Below, one piece after another: positions 31,372-40,815 of a stretch of 64,000 nt of DNA. Every line of letters begins with the position of its first letter. The stretch's first letter is position 1. The translations under genes were made by a program, and so were the position numbers. The notes beneath the pieces are model-generated. The model was not told the origin of the DNA, did no database searches, and saw nothing but the letters and a program-made list of their open reading frames with translations. Source of the stretch: Geothermobacter hydrogeniphilus (lineage in GTDB: Bacteria; Desulfobacterota; Desulfuromonadia; Desulfuromonadales; Geothermobacteraceae); contig NZ_PPFX01000010.1 of NCBI RefSeq assembly GCF_002898515.1, forward strand, positions 1 to 64,000. Reading direction: 5' to 3'.

Positions 31372-32561
31372 GAGGCACCTCCCCCTTCCAAGATTACCAG
31401 GCTGTTGTTACCCCCGAAGGCCAGGGACTCCGAAATCGCCAGTCCCCCGGTCACCGGAAAAGTCCGCCGTTCCGGCAGGGCCGGCAACTCGGCATCGGGC
31501 GGTTCGCAACCGATCGAGGCGGGCACCTCGCCGGCGTTAAGGCTGGCCAGAGTTATCACCGCCTCGATTCCCCCAGCCGCGCCGAGGGTGTGCCCCGTGT
31601 AACCCTTGCTGGAGACGAAGGGAATCCCAGCAAACAGCTCGGCGAGTACCCGGGATTCGACCCTGTCGTTATCGGGCGTGCCAGTGCCATGAGCATTAAT
31701 AAAGGCGATGTCCTCAGGCCTGCAGGCAGCCTGTTCGAGCGCCTCGGCGATGGCGCGACGCAAACCTGCCCCCTCGGGATGGGGTGCAGTCAGGTGGTAG
31801 GCATCGGTAGCCGAACCGTATCCACGCAACCAACCCTGCACGCGTTCGCCTTCCCTGACGATATCCGGGTGCCCCAGCAGCAGCATCCCGGCCCCTTCAC
31901 CGAGGTTGAGCCCCTTGCGTTCGGCGGCAAATGGACGCACCGGTTCTGCCGCGGCGATCTGCAGGGAAGCGAAACCGTTAAAGGTCGTCCGGCAGAGTTC
32001 GTCAGCACCACCGGCCAGGGCCAGGTCGCAGAGTCCGGCACGCAACCAGGAGGCAGCCAGACCGATGGCGTCGGTCCCGGAACTGCAGGCATTGACCAAG
32101 GTCGCCACCGGACCCTTGAGTTGGAAATGGGCTGCCACCGTGGCAGCCGGGTTGCTCCGCAAGTAGCGGTTGATCGGGCCCATCTCCGGCTCCTCCCCCT
32201 GCCGGAACTGCCGATAGAATTCTTCGTTGTTCATGGCGCTGCCGACCGTCGTGCCGATGCAGACACCGACCCGCAGGGTCTGAAGTTCGACCATAGTCCG
32301 TCCGCAACCACGAAGCGCCTCGGCAGCGGCTACCATCGCTAACTGGCTGGTGCGCAGACAGTCCGCTTCCGGAGGCAGATCATCGGTGAGGTAGTTCTGC
32401 GGGACTTCGAAGACCGGTAGCTGCGGCCGATGGTCCGTGGCAAACCGAAGCGCCGGGGCCGGGTGGCGTTCCCCGCGCAGCATGCTGGTCAGACTGCTCT
32501 GGACGTCAGGACCGGCGGCACAGATACAGCCAAGGCCTGTTATCGGCAGGTGTTGAATCAT
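31368..32561 (-). CDS. Beta-ketoacyl-ACP synthase (FabF-like) 1
   Basis: This 397-residue KAS II-type enzyme has the Cys nucleophile in NACSSGTDAIG (near 158) and both His sites: NAHGTGTPDND (near 291) and GYTGHTLGAAG (near 325). It condenses acyl and malonyl-ACP units. It is translationally coupled to the ACP upstream and the CLF-like gene downstream, so these three probably form a unit. Confidence 0.93.
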   Translation of the reverse strand: MIQHLPITGLGCICAAGPDVQSSLTSMLRGERHPAPALRFATDHRPQLPVFEVPQNYLTDDLPPEADCLRTSQLAMVAAAEALRGCGRTMVELQTLRVGVCIGTTVGSAMNNEEFYRQFRQGEEPEMGPINRYLRSNPAATVAAHFQLKGPVATLVNACSSGTDAIGLAASWLRAGLCDLALAGGADELCRTTFNGFASLQIAAAEPVRPFAAERKGLNLGEGAGMLLLGHPDIVREGERVQGWLRGYGSATDAYHLTAPHPEGAGLRRAIAEALEQAACRPEDIAFINAHGTGTPDNDRVESRVLAELFAGIPFVSSKGYTGHTLGAAGGIEAVITLASLNAGEVPASIGCEPPDAELPALPERRTFPVTGGLAISESLAFGGNNSLVILEGGGAS

Positions 32562-32818
32562 TGACTGTGTTTCGCCTCGATGAAGGCAGCCAGGGAGTTG
32601 ATCGACTGCAGGGCCGGGCGTCCCTCTTCCATGTCCTTAATTTCGACGCCGAAGTGTTTCTGGATCAGCACAACCAACTCCACGGCGTCGAGGGAGTCGA
32701 GTCCCAGACCGTCGCCAAACAGGGGCGCATCATCGGCAATCTCTTCGGGGGTGATATCCTCCAGGTTCAGTTCAGCGATGAGAACCTGTTTCAGTTTTTG
32801 TTTCAATTCTGCACTCAT
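32558..32818 (-). CDS. Acyl carrier protein 2
   Basis: This 86-residue ACP has the phosphopantetheine site GLDSLDAVELV (Ser 42). The start at 32818 (MSAELKQKLKQ) fits ACP length; an ATG six codons earlier is possible. It overlaps the KS gene by four bases. Confidence 0.93.
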   Translation of the reverse strand: MSAELKQKLKQVLIAELNLEDITPEEIADDAPLFGDGLGLDSLDAVELVVLIQKHFGVEIKDMEEGRPALQSINSLAAFIEAKHSQ

Positions 32819-32832
32819 GCTCAAAGGTCCTT

Positions 32833-33753
32833 TCATCCCTCTTTATTCCAGAGGTCAAAAAAATTGAAAAATTGATAGGGGTGGGCTTGCACATACTCTT
32901 CCAGCGCCCGGACGAACTCTGCGACATAGGGGCGGAATTCCTCCCCCTGCCGCCCCTTTTCGCGCGGTACGCGGATTACCCGAACCAACTCGATCCGGTA
33001 GCTGTCGGGGCCGGTCTTGTGATTGAACAGGACCGCAATCGGAGCTCCACTGGCCGAAGCCAGCTTGTAGGCACTGTAGGGGAAATGGACCTCTCCGCCG
33101 AGAAACTCCACGGCGATACTGTTGCGGTCTGCTCCCAGCATCCGGTCTCCCATAACTGAGACGATATCGCCCTGCTTGAGAGCGGTGAGCATCTCCACCG
33201 CCCCACCGAGAAACCCCGTCGGGTCGATCATCCGAAAGGGACTCTCCTCCCCCTGGTGCTCATAATAGTGGCGGTCGATATCACCGGCCTCCCGGTGCAT
33301 CAGCATGTAAACCGGACGCCGGAGAAAATCGACCCGCGCCAAGGCCGCCTGCCAACTGCCCAGGTGGGCAGTCATCAGCACCAGGCCGCGCCCCTCGGCG
33401 ACCAGCCCGAGCAGCTCTTCGCGCTGGTCGACATCAATCCGCAGTCGCTCGGGTCCGAGAATCCCGACCAGGGCACGGTCGAGGAGCGCCCGACCGAGGC
33501 CTAGGGACATGCAATAGCTGTGGATAAAGCGCATCCACGCCCCGGCAGCAGGGAAGCGATGGCGAACGTAGGGTGCGCACTTGGCACGCTGGTCGGGACG
33601 CAGAACCATATAATAGCCAACCACCAGGTATAGAAACAGGTAGGCGGCGCGACGTCCGCCGAGGCGCAGCAGCAGATAAAAGAACTGGTGCTGCCAAGCG
33701 GCGCCGATACTGCGGCTGCTCCAGTTGCGCGGTTGACTCACCTGCTCAGCCAA
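32833..33753 (-). CDS. LpxL/HtrB-like lipid acyltransferase
   Basis: This 306-residue protein belongs to the lipid A late acyltransferase family: a membrane segment near 24-52, the HLGSW motif (near 129) and the GDRML region (near 196). The family transfers an acyl chain from acyl-ACP to lipid acceptors at the inner membrane. In aryl-polyene-type clusters such enzymes attach the chain to a lipid head group. It overlaps the glycosyltransferase gene by eight bases. Confidence 0.85.
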   Translation of the reverse strand: MAEQVSQPRNWSSRSIGAAWQHQFFYLLLRLGGRRAAYLFLYLVVGYYMVLRPDQRAKCAPYVRHRFPAAGAWMRFIHSYCMSLGLGRALLDRALVGILGPERLRIDVDQREELLGLVAEGRGLVLMTAHLGSWQAALARVDFLRRPVYMLMHREAGDIDRHYYEHQGEESPFRMIDPTGFLGGAVEMLTALKQGDIVSVMGDRMLGADRNSIAVEFLGGEVHFPYSAYKLASASGAPIAVLFNHKTGPDSYRIELVRVIRVPREKGRQGEEFRPYVAEFVRALEEYVQAHPYQFFNFFDLWNKEG

Positions 33754-34930
33754 GGCTCTCCTCCGCGGTACGGCGCAGGGCGCCGGCGAGAAGGAAGACC
33801 AGCCCGCCGACGACCAGGGCCAGCAACGGCGCCAGCAGTAGCGAACCGAGCAGATACTCCCAAAGGCGCTCCAGAAACTGGTAGCCGAGGGTGCGCAGGG
33901 AGATCTCGGTGAGGAACTCGCCGTGGCGCAGGAAATAGCCGACCTCGATGCAGAGCGCCGGAACGATGGGCGGCATGCAGAGCTGGCTCGCCGCCACCGC
34001 CGCCACCCTGTTGAGGCGCAGAAAGCTGCAGGCCGCGAGGATGGCGATGGTATGACAGGCGATCAACGGAAGAGCACCGAGTAGCACCCCGAGCGCGGCG
34101 GCCAGAGCCAACTGCAGCGGCGTGCTGTGCTCGGCCAGCAGCAGGCGCAAAGAGCGCAAGGGGCGCAGAATGCTGACTCCGGGTTGCTCCGCTTCCGCCT
34201 TAAACAACGGTCGGTGCGGCCAGGGAAGAAGCGAGCGCAGGGTCAGGTGGCTGTTGAGAAGGGTCAGGCGCAGGTTGTCGCGCCAGAGATCGAAGTGCGA
34301 GATCCGTTCATCACCGGGGGGATAGTAGACCGAGATTGGCGCATCGCGCAGCGCCACCCCGCCCCAGGCGGCCTTGACCAGCACCTCGACCTCGAAGGCG
34401 TAGCGGCTCTGGCGCAGCTTGAGCCGCTCGAGCACCGCCACCGGGTAGCAGCGAAAACCACTCTGCACATCGCCGAGGCGGATGCCGGTCTGCAGCTGCA
34501 GCCAGAAGTTGGAAAACTGGCGCCCGAAACGGCTACCACCGGGAACAGCGGCGGCAGTGAAATCGCGCTTGCCAACGACAATGGAGCCCGGATCCTGCAC
34601 CTGTACCGCCAGCAACGCCTCGATATCGGCCGGGTCGTGCTGACCGTCGGCGTCGATGGTCAGCAGATGGCTCATCCCCTGCGCTGCGGCATGGGCAAGT
34701 CCGGTAAGAATCGCCGCCCCCTTGCCGCGGTTCTCCTTGTGGCGCAGCAGGGTCAGGTCGAGGCCGGTGAGGGCATCGGCACCGCCGTCGCTGCTGCCGT
34801 CGTCAACCACCACCAGCGGCAGTCCCAGCGCCAGCACCCCTTGGGCGACCCTCCGCACCGTGGCGCCGTGGTTGTAGAGGGGGATCAGCACCAGCACCCC
34901 ATCGCGGCTGAAGAGCAGCGTCTCAGACAT
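33746..34930 (-). CDS. Glycosyltransferase family 2 with C-terminal DUF2062
   Basis: This 394-residue protein has a GT-A domain (about 10-235): VLVLIPLYNHGATV and the DxD-like metal site TIDADGQHD. The C-terminal DUF2062 region (about 265-390) has three or four membrane helices. Such proteins add sugars to lipid carriers at the membrane. The start at 34930 gives the family N-terminus and overlaps the radical SAM stop by eight bases. It may glycosylate the cluster product. Confidence 0.85.
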   Translation of the reverse strand: MSETLLFSRDGVLVLIPLYNHGATVRRVAQGVLALGLPLVVVDDGSSDGGADALTGLDLTLLRHKENRGKGAAILTGLAHAAAQGMSHLLTIDADGQHDPADIEALLAVQVQDPGSIVVGKRDFTAAAVPGGSRFGRQFSNFWLQLQTGIRLGDVQSGFRCYPVAVLERLKLRQSRYAFEVEVLVKAAWGGVALRDAPISVYYPPGDERISHFDLWRDNLRLTLLNSHLTLRSLLPWPHRPLFKAEAEQPGVSILRPLRSLRLLLAEHSTPLQLALAAALGVLLGALPLIACHTIAILAACSFLRLNRVAAVAASQLCMPPIVPALCIEVGYFLRHGEFLTEISLRTLGYQFLERLWEYLLGSLLLAPLLALVVGGLVFLLAGALRRTAEESLG

Positions 34931-36377
34931 CGGCGCCCCCTTCGATGCCGCGCCGACCGCCGGAGCGGGCGAAACGCAGAAAACTGCCGAGATTGGCGAC
35001 AAAACGGCGCCAGGAGTCGGGCGACCGCCACAGCATCGTCAGGTAGCCGAACCAGACTTTGGGGCGCTGAAAGTGGCTCTTGTAGAAGAGTGTAAAGAGC
35101 TCCTCGAGACGCACACGGGTGAACCCCTTGGGGACGAACTGAAAGTGCATGCAGTCCATCTTCTCCCAGTCCTCGTCGAACTCCCCATGCTCGCCAACCT
35201 GCTCGTAAAGCGGCGTGCCGGGGAAGGGGGTAAATTTGGCGAGGTTGAAATCGTCGATGGGGAGCGAGAAGACATACTCCATACTGCGGCGGATACTCGT
35301 CTCGCTCTCGCCGGGGAGCCCCATCATCAGCAGCCCTTTGGTGCGGATTCCGGCTGCCTTGATCTGGTGCAGCTTGCTCGCCATCATGTCGAGGTCGGGA
35401 TTCTGGCGGTGCTGCGCCAGCAGCTCGGGGTCGCCGGTCTCGATGCCGAGAGAGGTCATCCAGCAGCCGGCCGCCTTCATCAGCCGCAGTAGCTCGGGGT
35501 CGATATGCTCGGCGCGCACCGCACAGTTGAAGGTCATCCCCAACGGCTTGTCGAGGAGCTTTTGGCACAAGTCGACCACCCGCTGGCGCTGGAAGGTGAA
35601 CTGGTCGTCATAGAAGTTGACGTGGCGCAGGCCGAAACGCTCGCGCAGGTAGGCGAGGTGCTGGTAGAGATACTCGGCCGAGTTGAATCGGAAGCTGCGC
35701 CCGAAAACCGAGCGGTCGCAGTAGCTGCAGGCGTAGGGGCAGCCGCGACTGGAGATACAACTGCTGTTCGGGGTGGTCGGATAGTTGAAAATCGGCAGCT
35801 GATAGCGCTGTGGATAGCCCGCCAGCCGCTCATAAGCCGGAAACGGCAGGTCATCGAGTTCCAGCAGGCTGCGACTGGCGGTGCGGAAGATCTCTTTCCC
35901 ACGCCGGCCAATCAGACCGGGAACCTGTTCGGCCTGGTCCGCCCCGACCTCGAGCAGTTCCAGCAAGGTCGCCTCCCCCTCCCCGACCACGACGAAATCA
36001 ACCTCGGGGTAGTCGCGCAGCACCTGCTCCTGCAACGCCGAGACATGGGCCCCACCAAAGACCGTACGTACCGCGGGCAGCTCCCGCCGGGCCAGGCGTG
36101 CCAGCCGGACACCGTCAAGAAAACTGGCGGTGGTACAGCTGAAGCCAAGCCAGGCGGGCCGTTCGCTCCGCAGCAACTCCAGCAGGCGCCTTTCACCGGC
36201 GGGATCGGCATTGATGTCGATGATCCGGCAGTCAAACCCGGCGCGCAGCAGATAGGCCGCCAGGGCCGCCAGCCCCAGGGGCGGCATGACATTCGCTTTC
36301 CGGGCGATATCGGCATCGGCCCGGGCAGCATGGTAGCCGAGCGGATGGACCAGCAGAATCAGCCTGTCATTGCGCAT
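34923..36377 (-). CDS. B12-binding radical SAM enzyme 2
   Basis: This 484-residue protein has a cobalamin-binding domain (about 1-150; VFGGAHVSAL, FVVVGEGEATL) and a radical SAM domain with CPYACSYC near 213-220, followed by the SAM-binding pattern GIETGDPELL. Enzymes of this architecture (as in BchE or hopanoid modification) act on lipid or ring carbons. The ATG at 36377 has AGGAG upstream. It is the first of three adjacent but divergent radical SAM genes. Confidence 0.9.
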   Translation of the reverse strand: MRNDRLILLVHPLGYHAARADADIARKANVMPPLGLAALAAYLLRAGFDCRIIDINADPAGERRLLELLRSERPAWLGFSCTTASFLDGVRLARLARRELPAVRTVFGGAHVSALQEQVLRDYPEVDFVVVGEGEATLLELLEVGADQAEQVPGLIGRRGKEIFRTASRSLLELDDLPFPAYERLAGYPQRYQLPIFNYPTTPNSSCISSRGCPYACSYCDRSVFGRSFRFNSAEYLYQHLAYLRERFGLRHVNFYDDQFTFQRQRVVDLCQKLLDKPLGMTFNCAVRAEHIDPELLRLMKAAGCWMTSLGIETGDPELLAQHRQNPDLDMMASKLHQIKAAGIRTKGLLMMGLPGESETSIRRSMEYVFSLPIDDFNLAKFTPFPGTPLYEQVGEHGEFDEDWEKMDCMHFQFVPKGFTRVRLEELFTLFYKSHFQRPKVWFGYLTMLWRSPDSWRRFVANLGSFLRFARSGGRRGIEGGADV

Positions 36378-36386
36378 CGCCATCTC

Positions 36387-37757
36387 CTACCCGCGTTGCT
36401 GCTGCCGATCGACTGCCAGCAGGTGATCCCAGAGCAGGCCCTTGAAGCCAAAATTCCGCATCACCGCCAGGCGGGCCTGGCCCTCCGAAGGGGGGAAGAT
36501 ACGGGTCCGGCTGCCAGCAAAACTGGCGGTGATGGCGGCATTCATGCTCGCGGCGTCAATCAGCGGCGACTGGTAATAGCGCGGTCGTAGCAGGGGCGCG
36601 CCGGCTTCGAGCAGCCCTTCGGCAAGGGCCCGTCGCTCAATGCCGGTCCCGGGAAGGATCCGAATGCCGGAGAAGGCAAAGACCACACAGCTTTCCAGCT
36701 TATCGAGATTGGTCAGACCCTCAGCGAGACTCGCCCGGGACTCCCCGGGGCCGCCGAAAATAACGAAATGCGCCGCCGGAATCCCCTCAGCGACACAGGC
36801 CTGATTCGCATCGAGAACGTCGGCAAATTGGAACCCTTTTTCCAGTTCGGCTAAAGTGACATCCGTTGTGGCATCGGTACCGAACTCCACGGCCATCAGG
36901 CCAGAACGTTTCAACAGCGCCACCTTTGCCCGATCGAGTCCTTGGGGCCGGAAATAACCGCTCCAGCGAACCTTCAGATCCCGGCGCAATAGTTCCTCGG
37001 CAATCTGCAGATAACGATCCTCAGGATCGTTGAAAATGGAATCGGTAAAGAAAAATGCATGAGTTCCATATTCGGCCTGCGCCCGGGTCATCTCCTCGAC
37101 TACGGCAGCAACCGGCCGGAAGCGAAACTGCGATCCCTCCAGCCCCGGATAGGTGCAGTAACTGCACCGAAACGGACAGCCCCGCTTACTCTGCAGGTTG
37201 ATGGTGTCACTCTCCCCGACATAGAAGCGGACCCAGTCAGAGCGTCGCAGCGGCTCCTGCAGGGACTCGCCGGCCAGGGGCGTTTCGGCGGCGTAGTTGA
37301 GAGCCGGGACCTTTTCTCCGGCCACCAGGCGTGCCACCAGTTCCGGGACCAGCCGTTCCCCCTCGCCGATCACCGCATGATCCGCGCCGACATAGGCGAA
37401 GATCTCCTCGGGCATGATGGTCAGGGCCGGGCCACCGATGACTACCGGCGCGACACTGTAACGCCGCGCAAAAGCAATCGCTTCACGCGCCTGGTCGAGA
37501 TACCAACCCTGCTCACCAGCCAGGGAATCGACGTTGTCAATATTGCGCAGCGAATAGCAAATCACTTCAGGAACGAACTCCTCCAACAAACTCTGCAGTA
37601 GCGACCAGTCCTCCCCCGAGGCCAGCAGATCAAACTGTTCAACCTGGTGCCCGGCCCGCTGCAGGGCCCCGGCGACCATGGCCATGCCCAGTGGATAGAC
37701 CGGATAGGGTTCGCAGGTTCTGTTGGTCGAATAGAGCAGCACCTTGGCCACGGTCAA
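36387..37757 (-). CDS. B12-binding radical SAM enzyme 3
   Basis: This 456-residue protein has a B12-binding domain (about 1-140; VVIGGPALTIMP, HAVIGEGERLVPEL) and the radical SAM motif CPFRCSYC near 193-200. The sequence is clearly different from its two neighbours, so they are not a recent duplication. It overlaps radical SAM 4 by four bases. Substrate unknown; carbon-carbon bond formation or methylation are typical of the class. Confidence 0.9.
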   Translation of the reverse strand: MTVAKVLLYSTNRTCEPYPVYPLGMAMVAGALQRAGHQVEQFDLLASGEDWSLLQSLLEEFVPEVICYSLRNIDNVDSLAGEQGWYLDQAREAIAFARRYSVAPVVIGGPALTIMPEEIFAYVGADHAVIGEGERLVPELVARLVAGEKVPALNYAAETPLAGESLQEPLRRSDWVRFYVGESDTINLQSKRGCPFRCSYCTYPGLEGSQFRFRPVAAVVEEMTRAQAEYGTHAFFFTDSIFNDPEDRYLQIAEELLRRDLKVRWSGYFRPQGLDRAKVALLKRSGLMAVEFGTDATTDVTLAELEKGFQFADVLDANQACVAEGIPAAHFVIFGGPGESRASLAEGLTNLDKLESCVVFAFSGIRILPGTGIERRALAEGLLEAGAPLLRPRYYQSPLIDAASMNAAITASFAGSRTRIFPPSEGQARLAVMRNFGFKGLLWDHLLAVDRQQQRG

Positions 37758-39013
37758 GTCCCCCGGCGTTTGAAGGATCGCGGCTGGCGGGGATCGTAGC
37801 GACGGTAGGTGCCATCGGCCATCTCCTTCTGGATAACCTGCTTGAACAGTTCTCCCATCTTCAACTGGTGACCACTGCCGGCATAGAAAGTCTCCCAGGC
37901 ATAGCTATAGAGCTCCTGTAACCGTCCGGGGCTCATCTGTTTCGGCTGAAAAACCACCTGGTCGGCGGTATAACGCAACCAGTCGTTGCTCAGAATCCGG
38001 CCTTCACGTTCCAACTGAGCCCGAATCGGCGACTGCATAAAGGGAGTCAATATGGTGAATTCAGCAACGTCGAGTCCAACCTCCATGAGAAAATCGACCA
38101 GCCGTTTGATGTCATCCTCACCCTGATCGTCGGTACCGAGAATGATGGTTCCCTCAACACCGATGCCCCGTTCCCGCAAACGAGCGATACGCCGACGAAT
38201 GACCTCCGAAGTGTCGAAAACCGCCTGATAGACATACCAGCAGCCCGCCTCGGCGGCGAGATCAAGAATCTCATCATCGTCGAGGATCGGATGGGAAACC
38301 CACTTACGTTTCAAGGGGATCATGGCGGTAAACAGCTCCTTGAGCCATTCGCGATCCTGGGCCAGGGAATTATCGACAATGAACAGGCGATTGTTGGGAA
38401 TTGTTTCCAGTTCCTCGATGAACTTCTCCACCGGCCGAGGCCGAAACTGCTTGCCGCCGAGAAAACCTGTACAACACGGAAAGCAGTCGAACTTGCAACC
38501 CCGCGAGGCATGAACCAGGTCAAGCATCTGCACACCACGGTAATTGTAGAGTTCTCGATTGAGAATTTCGCGCCGAGCCGGACCGACGCTCTCGATGGCC
38601 GGCGGCTGGCCCATGAGGTTGTAGACCGATTTGAGCTTGCCGGCCTCAAAATCGTCCAGCAGCTGTCCCATGCGCCCCTCGGTCTCGCCGAGGAAGACGG
38701 CATCGGCATGCTGGCGCACCTCTTCAGAATGGAGCATGGTGGCGATGCCGCCGAACAGCACCGGGATGCCACGCTCACGGTATTCGCGGGCGATCTCGAA
38801 GGCGCGCGGCAACTGGCAGGTGAGCATGGTCGACAAGGCGACCAGGTCGGGGCTATCGTCAGTGCGCAGCGGCTCGACGTTCTCATCGACGAAGCTCAGT
38901 TGGACCTCCTCCGGCAGTGTGGCAGCGAAGACCATCGGCCCGTGGGGGGGCAGATGGAATTCGGTCTGGTACTGCAATTTGGGCCAGCGCGGATAAATCA
39001 GTTTCAGCTTCAT
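37754..39013 (-). CDS. B12-binding-type radical SAM enzyme 4
   Basis: This 419-residue protein has the N-terminal B12-binding-like fold (MKLKLIYPRWPKLQYQ, LFGGIATMLHSEEV) and an unusual cluster motif CKFDCFPCC near 171-179, where the third Cys is followed by another Cys. The SAM domain continues with GTIILGTDDQGEDD. No other partner domain is seen. It sits three bases from the half-length ketosynthase gene. Confidence 0.87.
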   Translation of the reverse strand: MKLKLIYPRWPKLQYQTEFHLPPHGPMVFAATLPEEVQLSFVDENVEPLRTDDSPDLVALSTMLTCQLPRAFEIAREYRERGIPVLFGGIATMLHSEEVRQHADAVFLGETEGRMGQLLDDFEAGKLKSVYNLMGQPPAIESVGPARREILNRELYNYRGVQMLDLVHASRGCKFDCFPCCTGFLGGKQFRPRPVEKFIEELETIPNNRLFIVDNSLAQDREWLKELFTAMIPLKRKWVSHPILDDDEILDLAAEAGCWYVYQAVFDTSEVIRRRIARLRERGIGVEGTIILGTDDQGEDDIKRLVDFLMEVGLDVAEFTILTPFMQSPIRAQLEREGRILSNDWLRYTADQVVFQPKQMSPGRLQELYSYAWETFYAGSGHQLKMGELFKQVIQKEMADGTYRRYDPRQPRSFKRRGT

Positions 39014-39016
39014 TGC

Positions 39017-39697
39017 TTAAGAGTCCTTTAGCTGCGGCAACAGCTCAAGCAGAGCCAGCCAGCTGGTCAGTCTCCGGCCAGCAAGGGCCGGACCATCGTC
39101 GTGCATTTCAAGAAGCGGCCCGTCACCGCTGGGCGCGAGGAGCAGAAACAGACTGAAACCTTGCTGCGGCTCTTCGGGGGGCAGATCACAGTAGCCGGCC
39201 AGAGCCATGGGACAGCTACCGCTCGCCAGGTCGGCCAGGGCCCAGCGCAACGCCGCCAACGACCGGCTTCCCGCTTCATTAAGGACCTGGGCAGGCCCGC
39301 TGAGGCCAAAGCGAATCGCCGCTTCGCCGAGAAAGCAGTTGGCCAGGGTATAGGCAAACAGATTGGGGCTCGCCAGGGAGCCACCGTCATCGAGCAGGGT
39401 CTGGAAGTAGGCGCGGTCGGTAACTGAACAGCCATAACGGCTGGCAGCGTAGAGACCGACGGGGCGTTTCTGATCGAACTCTGCCACTCCGGCATCCTGC
39501 AGTGCCAGAGCGATGGTCGACAGCCCGAGCTTGGAGAAATCATCGAGACGACCGTAACGCAGGTAGGGTTTGGAGAAGGCGACCCGCCGCCCCGGCGGCA
39601 GCAACGCCGTCCCCTCCGGCAGACTCAGCTGACCGTCCCTGCCACGCCCGGCACCAGTGGCCGAGACCCAACCGAATCCCCTGACCCGAGCACTCAT
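39017..39697 (-). CDS. Half-length ketosynthase-like protein (aryl-polyene-type chain-length factor)
   Basis: This 226-residue protein covers only the N-terminal half of the KS fold (ketoacyl-synt_2 type: RLDDFSKLGLSTIALALQDA; LLDDGGSLASPNLFAYTLAN). The Cys position reads LNEAGSRSLAAL, without a Cys. Such short proteins act as chain-length factors in aryl-polyene clusters. It overlaps the upstream active KS by four bases, so the two likely form a KS-CLF heterodimer. Confidence 0.75.
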   Translation of the reverse strand: MSARVRGFGWVSATGAGRGRDGQLSLPEGTALLPPGRRVAFSKPYLRYGRLDDFSKLGLSTIALALQDAGVAEFDQKRPVGLYAASRYGCSVTDRAYFQTLLDDGGSLASPNLFAYTLANCFLGEAAIRFGLSGPAQVLNEAGSRSLAALRWALADLASGSCPMALAGYCDLPPEEPQQGFSLFLLLAPSGDGPLLEMHDDGPALAGRRLTSWLALLELLPQLKDS

Positions 39698-40815
39698 TGC
39701 TCACCTCCCTGTAAGAGCAGGGCGGCATTGATGCCGCCAAAGCCGGAATTGGTTGACAACAGCAACCCGGGGCCAAACTCCTGAGCTGCAGTCGAGAGCT
39801 GCAGCGCCGTCTCCTCGGGCTGCTCACACCCCCAGGTCGGTGACAAACAGCCGTGCTGTAGAGCCGCAACGCCAAGCACCGCCTCTATGGCGCCAGCCGC
39901 GCCAAGGCTGTGGCCCAGTGCCCCCTTGAGGGAATTGAGCGGCAGGGAGCGGTCACCGAACAGGCGGCCGAATGCGGTCAGTTCCATAGCGTCATTGTAG
40001 AGGGTGCCCGTGCCGTGGGCGTTGATGGCACAGATCTCCTCAGACTGCGCCCCGGCCAGCCGCAGAGCCTGCTCCATAGCAGCGAGCAGACCGGCGCCGT
40101 CGCGCGCCGGAGCGGTAATATGATGGGCGTCACCGGCACTCCCCCAACCGACCAGTTCGGCCAGAACCGGCAAACCGGCGGCTGCGGCTCGTTGTGGGGT
40201 CATCAGCAACAGCGCGGCAGCTCCCTCGCCGAGGAGCAGTCCGTCACGGCGCTGGTCAAACGGGCGACAAGCACGGGTCGATAACCCCTTGAGGGCGGAG
40301 AAACCAGAGAAAACCAACTCACTGACCAGATCGGCGGCCAGTACCAGCACCGCGGCACTCTGACCACTGCGGATGCGTGCTCCCGCCTGACCAATGGCGA
40401 TGGTCGAGGAGGCACAGGCAGCGTGAACATTCTCCCCCTGCGCCAGCTGCAATCGGTCCCTAAGATCCTCGAGCAGGGACTGGGGTTCCAGGCGCTGCAT
40501 GGCCGTGGAATCCCCGGCCATGCCGGGCCGGATCAGGTCTATGCGCCCCTTGATCGAGGCGAGGAGCAACTCCGTGCCGAACGGCAGGCTCGGCAACCCG
40601 TCGAGAAGCAGTTGCAACAAACTGTCAAGGCGTGAACCGCTCGCAGCCGGATCCAGACCGGCAATGGTCGCCGCCCTTCTGGTCGGGTAGGGTTCGACCG
40701 AAAAGCGGGAAACCTCTGCCATGGCGGTTTCGCCGTTGCAGAGGCGTCGCCAGGTCTGTTCGCGGTCACCGAAGGGGCTCCTGAGTTCGGCATGGACGAT
40801 GGCAACCCGGTTCAT
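39694..40815 (-). CDS. Beta-ketoacyl-ACP synthase (FabF-like) 2
   Basis: This 373-residue KS has a Cys nucleophile in HAACASSTIAIG (near 135) and His motifs INAHGTGTLYND and GALGHSLGAAG. It is shorter at the N-terminus than usual FabF but has all catalytic residues. Coupled by four-base overlaps to the half-length KS-like protein and to the thioesterase. Confidence 0.9.
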   Translation of the reverse strand: MNRVAIVHAELRSPFGDREQTWRRLCNGETAMAEVSRFSVEPYPTRRAATIAGLDPAASGSRLDSLLQLLLDGLPSLPFGTELLLASIKGRIDLIRPGMAGDSTAMQRLEPQSLLEDLRDRLQLAQGENVHAACASSTIAIGQAGARIRSGQSAAVLVLAADLVSELVFSGFSALKGLSTRACRPFDQRRDGLLLGEGAAALLLMTPQRAAAAGLPVLAELVGWGSAGDAHHITAPARDGAGLLAAMEQALRLAGAQSEEICAINAHGTGTLYNDAMELTAFGRLFGDRSLPLNSLKGALGHSLGAAGAIEAVLGVAALQHGCLSPTWGCEQPEETALQLSTAAQEFGPGLLLSTNSGFGGINAALLLQGGEQ

